A model generated the notes under the pieces. It saw nothing but the letters and a program-made list of their open reading frames with translations, made no database searches and was not told where the DNA came from. Shown here one piece after another: positions 52,401-61,400 of a DNA stretch of 64,000 nucleotides. Within the stretch, counting starts at the first letter, position 1, and each line of letters starts with the position of its first letter. The position numbers were made by a program, and so were the translations under genes. Source of the DNA: Rugalucina vietnamica (taxonomy: Eukaryota; Mollusca; Bivalvia; Lucinida; Lucinidae). The stretch spans positions 67,612,315-67,676,314 of the forward strand of contig OZ024869.1 of NCBI GenBank assembly GCA_964017185.1, in the 5' to 3' direction.

Positions 52401-55400
52401 TGATAGTAGTTTATTTAGTAAGTATTGTACTAATGCTAGAACTCTCAGGCTATTCCATTTGTTATTCGTGAGATAGTTTATTCTTGCTCCAATAAACTTC
52501 AGACCAAAATCGTTATTAGAGAACACTAAAGGTAAAATGGACGCCCGAAAGTTTGTTTATGAAACTCTGTTTTTCAGACTGATGCTGTTATATATGTGTG
52601 AAGCGATTCACGGTATTGGTTTCATAGGCGATAATGTCATTATGAAAATTTGCCCATGCAATAAGCAGAGAATTTTTAGCTTTAAGAATTGAACAATTTC
52701 AACTGAAAAAATTGCTATATCTCTTATTTTTGCTCAAAACATTGATTGTGGGTACACGTTAGAACCGCCTTGCCGAGGCGGTTCTAACGAGTACCCACGA
52801 TCTATGTTTTGGAGCAAAAATAATAAAAATAGGTATACCTCTCCATACCCCAATTTTACTGTATAAAAGTGGGGTTTAAGGGGGTATTTATTGCACGGAC
52901 ATGTTTTCCTGATGACATCTCGCATTCGGCAAGGGGTCGAATTTTACATTGGTAGCAATGATTACATGTATTACATGTAATTCCAGCTTAAGACAACGAC
53001 AACGACGTCTTCACAGAAAACGTTCTTTTTGTCACGCAATCTGACATCATTTTTCACTTGTTTGAAACATTACTTTAGGGCATCATCATGGTGGCTTTTT
53101 GGGTGGAGGTGGGTGGGAACTAGTGGACGCGCTCGGTGGCGCTGGTGGTGTGCAACCCGTTCCAGTACCACAAACACCAAAACAGCCGCTTAAGGAAGCT
53201 TCCCGAGTAAGATCTGTATTTCCGGAAACGTGGCTCTGGAGTAATGCAACAATAGGGTACATGATAGATTTATAGTCATTAAGACCACTTTTGCAACACG
53301 AATTACAACTTTGTGGGATTAGAAGGGAATTATCATTGTGTGGGAATAATTTGTATAATGGCGCATCCCCACCTTGGTTTCACAATTTGTCTTCTTTCGG
53401 GTTTGCTTTTGGTGGCAGGCACCCATGCTTACATGTATGCGTTAATTATATTGAACTGTTTTGCATTTCCACGTATACTGTAATACGAGTGCATGTTTTT
53501 GCCAATGTTTCAACTACTCAATCGTTTCTTATTACACCCAACCCACTTTAAAATGCTATCAAACAATAACAGAATAGATGATGCGGAAGGCAGACAATTT
53601 AGCCTAATTAATAACAGCATATACATGTATCATTGAGTATTCGTAGTGAGTTAGCGATTATAACTGAGATAGTTTAACATGGCGCCAAAACAATGTATCT
53701 ACATCAATTCGGGGTTGCTTTGATAGTATGTGCCCATAATTTATGTATTATTAACTTATATAATCTGATGCAATCTTACGCAAAGTTGGGCGGTTTTAAC
53801 ATTTACCCACAATCTATGTTTTGGCCAAAATATAAAAAAGTTACAATTTTTTACATTGAAATTTTAATTTTTATAGCCGCAAAAATGTCTGTATATTACA
53901 TGGGTGTGTTTTTTCATAAAATGGATACCTACACGACTACCTTTTCATATTTTCTACCGCTGCTTTTGTATAGTTTACCTTCTGTATCGACCTTGCTGGT
54001 TACTAGCTAAAATGGCGAAACGCTTTACTTCGCTTAAATGTTTATGCAGCTTTGGCTAGAAAATCATTGATTTATAGATATTTATTTTTCACTTTATACC
54101 TCTTTTTTACATTAAGTGTAAGTTTTAATATAAAGTAATTTTAAATGAATTTACTAAAGCTGGTGTTACTTTGAATACAACTTTCTTTTTAACAGTAAAA
54201 TTAAACACTGTGCTACATTTACCATTATTTTTTGTCTTAACTTCAAAATTTTGTTACATCTATTTTAATCTACTTTACTCCTGATATCATCCTGGAGATA
54301 AAGAAAAAGATTTCCATGAAAGAACTTTTCTTTCATGAATCCAGTACAGTATTTTACGACGTATAATAATTTGATTTGAAGCTTTGAAGGAAGATTTATT
54401 CACTTGTTTATAAACATGTAGGGGTAAATGGTAAAGGAATATACGTAGAAGGATAAAAATGCCTAATCGTTGTTGACCATTTTATCACAAATTTCTTGAG
54501 CATCTTACATTTCCTTATAGCGCTGACGGGACAGTAAATATAACAACAACAGTTCCTGATACCATTACATCATGGATCGCCAGTGCCTTTGCAGTAAACA
54601 GCCAGACAGGACTAGGAGTGGCTCCAACAACCGCCAAGGTATGAAACGTCACATTACGAGATTTTTCAGCTGTAAAGTCATCTAAAACTGAAAATTTCAT
54701 CAGAATTTGATATAATTATTGTTTAATATTTTGCTCAGAACAGGGATTTTGGGTACACCCCAGTTTTACTTTAAGATGAAAGAAATATTATAACAACGCA
54801 CAATTATCAACACAAGTCTGGTCCATCGATTTACACAATAATGATTTCTGTTTGCTTAAGAATTAAATAATGTTAATAGCCATACTTTATTCGTGTTGAG
54901 TTTGTTAATCTTTCAGATTGAGGCCTTCAGACCGTTCTTCGTCAGCCTGAACCTTCCTTACTCCGTTGTCAGAGGGGAGCAAGTTGCACTGCAGGCCAAC
55001 GTCTTCAACTACATGTCCCATGACATGAGTGTAAGTTATATATCCGGTGTCCTGTATACGAAGTCGGTCCTGTTTAATTTCTAGGTCCGGTGTATACCTT
55101 TTCTTATTATTATTTACATGTATTTGTGAACAGAGAAGCACAAAGTACTAACCGTTGATTTTGAGCCTGTAAAAGCAAAATATATGAGCCGCCGCATGGG
55201 AAAACAAACAATCAGCATAGGCAAAAATAAAGGCGCAGTAATTGCGAAGCTGATCAGCGCATTTGTTTTTGCTACACGGATAGTACAATTCCTCTACTTT
55301 CTAAATCCAAAATTTCCAGCCTCTAACCATCTTCTGTGACTGTACAGGCTGGTTTGTGTCAGACCTAGTCGGAACCCAAATTGTTGGTTTTCTCACGCAC

Positions 55401-58400
55401 AAACTCGTATATTGTTTGTTAAAGACACATTTTGGGTTTCATATTAAACACCTTAATGATTATGGGCAGATAACAAATACTAGTCAGGGTGGTTATCCAT
55501 TTCCTCACAGGCATAACGAAAACTTGCCCATGCAATAAACACAGATTTTTGAGCTTTAAAGCTTGAAATTTTTCAGCTTAAAAAATTTAATATTTTTTTT
55601 TATTTGTGCTCAAAACACATATTGTGGGTACACGTTACAACCGCCCAGCTGGTTCTAACGAGTACTCACGATCTATGTTTTGGAGGAAAAGTAAGAAAAA
55701 TAGGTAAATCCCTGCGAACCGCAGTTTTACCATATAAAATGTGACGGGATAGCCTCCTTTGGAAAATACGTTGGTGCAACGTATTAACGGCATATTGAGT
55801 GCTTGTAATATGCGAATTTCAAACAAGAAACTTTGTGAATCGAGTAATTGTTGAGTACATAGCGCAGTAAACAACCCTTGGTAGATAAACATGCTTTTCC
55901 ACCGACGGGGTTTGCTGTGGCTTTGCTCGGCTGTTCATTACACAGGTTTATGGACGTACGTCCCATTTAAATTCGCATTATCGTCGACTTATAATGTATA
56001 TTTTCAGTAGGAAACGCGCCTGTTTATTGTGCAGTGTAACGAGTAGATAAGAATCAAGATCAATTTAAAAGATAACGGATCTTATCTTGAGAGTTTATAT
56101 TAACTTCTCATAAAATGAGCCACATCATGAGAAAACCGGATTTTCGCATATGCGAAAACAAAGGCGCAGATCAGCTGTGCAGTAACAGCACAGCTTATCA
56201 CGCCTTTGTTTTCGCTACACGGATAGTGCAATTCCTCTTCTTCCGTTGACTATATTGCCTGTATATGCGTATACTTTAGCGGCCCAGAAAACTGTTATCA
56301 AGCTCCCGATGCTGATCCTTTATACTGAAGACAATAGTTCCATGTCTTATGAAGAAATACATGTTCAGATATTTACATATTCTGTCATCAGTTGGTAGAA
56401 ATTGAAGCTTCAGTGGGGTTGGGGGTCTGAATTTCATGAATACTAAAAGGTAGAAAATTTGTATTTTTCTTGCATGGTGGCGATTGTTGTTACAAATGTT
56501 TGTATTTTAGAGCATTCAGTCGACAGAAACATGCAATAATCATGTAAAAATGCACCGAAAATGTTTAAATATCTGCAGTATGAAATATTGTTAGGAAAAC
56601 TTTTAGGAGGTACCTGTATAGCATTTCTGCCTATGCAATTTTAGATTACCATATATACTTTATAAATAACAGTTGCAAAAAGCGCCGAGTTTCCAGTCTT
56701 GAATCAGTAAAAACTGTTTAAGGAGTTATAAGTATGTTCTAACAACAAATTGTTTGATATTCATCATATACAATTGAATTATTGTGGCCAAATATGTATG
56801 ATAAATTATACCTAGTTTGCCATGGCCAATGTAGCATAACAGACATACACCATATACACCGGCTACACTAACACGGCTACCTATCTCCATAATTCAACAA
56901 TGAAATGAATCTTCAAAAAATCAAGAATCAAAGTCACCAAAAATAGATAAGCTGGACTGCACTTACCATATGCCAGCCAAACCCATTTATTGAGCCAAAA
57001 CTAGGAACAAGTATAATCAGATCTGAAAACCTGCCCTCACAGTATGGAAATAATAAAACAGAGTTACAATTTTTTTATGGATTAGAGGCCGTGCGAAAAC
57101 AAGGGAATATTTTGTACAGTGTGTCTCCAAAATTTTGTAACACAAAATGATGGGCACCATTAATGCCCGTGGCCCAAATGATGAAAGTTGATTCTGCAGC
57201 ATCCAGTTTCAAGTTAATAACATTTCTAATAATGCATATTATGACCAAGTTAAACTATTTCATTTTCCATTACTTTATATATGTTAGCTTTGCCTGAATG
57301 AGTAGCTATAACCTTTTGTCATATTTGGGCTCTGGTTTTTGGGTTCTAGAGTATCGTTCCCCCCAAAGAACCAACACGCCACTTTCATATATTGTGCAAT
57401 ACATGGCAACACATATATATGCAAAAGCTTTTGTTGGTTCTCAGGGGGGAACGATACTCTATAAAACATTTTCATAATTACTATATATTTCATACAAATA
57501 TTGACTGTTTTAGCCCCAAATTCAGACCCTGTGGCACGAAACATGGAAAACAAATTCTGTTATCCAATAGTGCATAATTCAGGGAAGTTAACCTGTGCAT
57601 AAGAAGACAGATGGCTTGCTTTTTGTTTTTCCAAAAAACATAGGCAATTGTAAATAGAAATGGTCAACGCTTCTTTCAAGCTTCTAGCCATCCTCTGTGG
57701 CTGTACAGACTGGTTTGTGTCGGACCTTGTCGGAAACCCTGAAGACCGGTTTTCTCGCGTCGCGGCTAAAATAATTTAAAGGTCGAAGTTTATAATTTAT
57801 TGCCTACCACAGAAGCTTTATTAGATTCTTTATCATGAATAAATTTAATAAGATTTTTAGCTCACCTGAGCCGAAGGCTCACAAGGTGAGCTTATAGTAT
57901 AGTAGTCGAGCCGGCGTCCGTGCGTCGTCCGTCGTCGTCAACATTTTCAAACGACTTCTTCTCTGAAGCTGCCCGGCCGAATCTTTTCATATTTTACATA
58001 TAGCATCTACAGATAGGGGGAACGAATATTTGTGTTTTTTATTTCGATCGGATAAGAACTCTGGTTGCTATGGCAACTTATGCTTCCCATAGACTTATAA
58101 TGGAGAAAAGTGAAAATTGCCTATTTTTGCTGTCTTGTTTGAGATATTTGAATTTTGTTTTTGCAGAAATGTTTATTGAGTAGTCCTCTACGTTTCATGT
58201 GACTTTTGTCCTAATCCTACATTTTGATTGGTTGCAGGGGCCCCATATAGGGCAAAATTTTGAAAAACATTCAAAAATCTTCTTCTCAGAAACTGTCAAG
58301 GGGATAAGCCTATACTTTGTATACATGTTCCTGACAGTGGCCTCTACATAATTTGTGTTTTTTATTCCAGGCGGATAAGAACTTTGGTTGCTATGGCAAC

Positions 58401-61400
58401 TTAAAGTTCCCATAGACTTATAATGGGAAAAGTGGAAATCGGCTATTTTTTTGAAAACTATTGCAGCCTGAGATATGAAAAGTGGTAGATGCAAACAACT
58501 AATGGATTAGATGAAGGTGTATGATTAATTTAGGTCAAGGTCATCTCTTGACCTTGGCCGGTCTGTCGTCCATACACACCTTTTAAAGAGTTTTTCTCTG
58601 AAACCACTTGGCCAATCAAAGCCAAATTTTATATGAAGCATCTATAGGAAGTGGGAACCAATGTGTATAATCCAGGTCACATGACCAAGATGGGCGCCAT
58701 GCCCATATATGGTAAAAACCATTAAAATATCTTCTTCTCCAGAACCGGTGAACCGATTTCAACGAAACTTTGCACGAAGTATGGATGACTAAGTAATACA
58801 ATGTATATATAAAACATGACCCTGTGGTGACCTTGACCTATTTTATGGCAAGGTCAACAAAGGTGGTGAATGCATTTGAATGGGAAAAACGTTTTAAATG
58901 TCATTTTAAGTGAAAGTCTTGCAGGAAATGGGCAGTAGGACTGAAATTTAATGATTCTGAAAAAAAAAGGTCCCCAGGAGCCCATCTGCTTTTAAAATGT
59001 TATTTTTTGAAAACTATTGCAGCCTGAGAACTAAAAAGTGATAGATGCAAACAACTGATAGAGTAGATGAAGGTATGTGATTAATGTAGGTAAAGGTCGA
59101 TTTTGGAAACATAGGCAAACATAGAAACATGGGAAAAAGTGACAAGTAGGTCTCGGGTAAGCATTTACAGGACCAATGATCCTATGGAAACCATTGCAGC
59201 CATAGGTCTGAAACTTGACCAAGATGACCGTCATACCCATATATGAAAAAAAAAACCCCACTTTGTCCAGTGACTGTACTTGTTGACTCTCAGGTGAGCG
59301 ATCGTTGCCCTTGGGCTACTTGTGTTTTCTTATTTTATTGTATTTTGAAAACTTTGTTGAATGTAGCAATGATTCTTTTTGGTTTTAGAATTAATTGAAG
59401 GTCAAAATACCACACCTGCGCAATCTACACACCATAGATCCACCATTAGCAAACATTTCTTGTCTTTACACATAAACACAAATTGTGGAACGGTAGTCTT
59501 TAGAATGTACCTCTAAACTATTGAGGTGGTTCTTCTGGGAGCATATTACGGGTACAAACATGCTATATCTTGAGTAGGCATTAAGAAGTGCCACATGTTT
59601 GTTAGGTCGTTGTTTGCCATTTACATGCAATTCAACTTTTATTTATATCTAGGTATTGGTGACTCTAAACCAGTCAGCTGACTTCAGAAACGTGATCGTT
59701 GATGCACAAGGCAACACGCAATATGTATCGCAACAACAGACCGCTACCGTGCAGGTGAGTTGACATGTATTTTAATAGAGTTCTTCTTTTTAGTTTAGCT
59801 ATTCCTGCTGATAGTCACGTCACTCTGCCAGTTTGTCCATTTAAGAAGGAACGCCTTAATGTATATGGCAATTAATTGAGAACTTCGTTTGTAAAGTTAA
59901 CACAATGCATGTCCAAAGTCTGCTTCCAAATCTGGTGTCACAAGTTTAGACTTTCCCTATGATACATGTATATGGCATTAATTTTAGCTAATATCCGATT
60001 TTTATTTTAATAGTATCGTCAGTCTTATTTTATACCCATTACGACCATGCAATAAACAGAGATTTTTTAAGCTTTAAAATTTGAAAATTTTCAGCTGAAA
60101 AAAGTTGATATTTTTCTTAGTTACACGTTAGAACCGCCTCGCCGAGGCGGTTCTAACGAGTACCCGCAATCTAAGTTTTGGAGCAAAAGTAAGAAAACTA
60201 GGTATACCCCTGGATATCCCAGTTTTGCTATATAGAAGTGGGGTTTAATTGGGTATACATTTCACGGACATGTTTTTCTGATACTGCTACAGGTAGCTGC
60301 TGGCGAGGCGAAGTCTGTTTTCTTCCCGATAGTTCCTGCAGCCCTCGGGAAAATCGACATTTTGGTGAAAGCCCAATCCACCCTAGCTGCTGATGCTGTA
60401 CAGAGACAGCTTCTGGTTGAGGTCAGTAATATTGGTTTATCGAACTGTGGATGTTTTGAGATCTAATACTCGAAATGACCCGTGCTATAATTCTTCAAGT
60501 GTATGTTGGCCATCTAAAGCTACAGTTTAAATACCTACTGACTGTGTTCGTCTTAATATTGGCAATTTGCAATCCTGAACGAGATGTTTTAAATACATTA
60601 TTAGTTTGAAGCTGGCTGATAAGTTACTGAAAGCCATTTCTGAAGAAATGACCATGATTTTACCGTGCTTTGCTCCAGTCAAGTTAACTATTTCATGAAC
60701 CACTTGTGTAGCAAAACTAGGTACTGTCGTAATGACTATAGGACGCGATAGGGGTTATCTTTGTACAAATAATATGTCATTTATGATCAATTATAAAGAA
60801 ACACATTAGGAAACAGCAAGTAGATTTATAAAGTAGTTTATTGACTATAATTTTAAGTTCGTTCGAAAGAATAGGCACATCACAACAGGTCCCGAGATTA
60901 TAACTTTTTTCATGCTCAACAACGCTGAGACTAAAATTTATCCTGCTCATAAATGTTAAAATGCCAACGATTTGAGCATGAAAAAAGGTTTTATAACCTC
61001 GGGGCCTGATAAATTATTTTTAGGCCGAAGGGGTGGAGAAGGAGTACAGTAATCCAGTCCTGATAGATCTGAAGAATGCCACCAGTTTCAACAAGGATGT
61101 CAGTATTTCTCTGCCTACTGGAGTAGTCGCGGGGTCTCCTAGAATTGTCGTCACCGCCATAGGTCAATACAGATTATTACAAATGAGCCTTCGCATGAGA
61201 AAACCAACAATTTTTGTTTTCGACCAGGTCCCACACAAACGGGTTTGTATAGTCACAAAAGCAGGCTAGAAGCTTGAAATCGCTGATCAGCTGTGCGCCT
61301 TTGTTTTCGCCTAATGCATTTTGTTGCTTTTCTCGTGCGAATGTTCAAATATCAAAGAATGTGAATTATAAAAAAGTTAGTGAGGTTAATTTGAGTATCC

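Larger units (their letters stand above)
49921..52440 (+). repeat. Segmental duplication, copy B
   Basis: Content: partial family II MITE (49,921-50,093), decayed 8-like, cassette 10, cassette 11, family II MITE (51,877-52,112), cassette 12. The family II MITE at 51,877 has no counterpart in copy A. Confidence 0.85.

Noticed and set aside
53693-54010. Open frame of 105 codons after cassette 13
   Set aside because: It overlaps a degraded MITE, is AT-rich, shows no TEP core motif and has no suitable splice phase.
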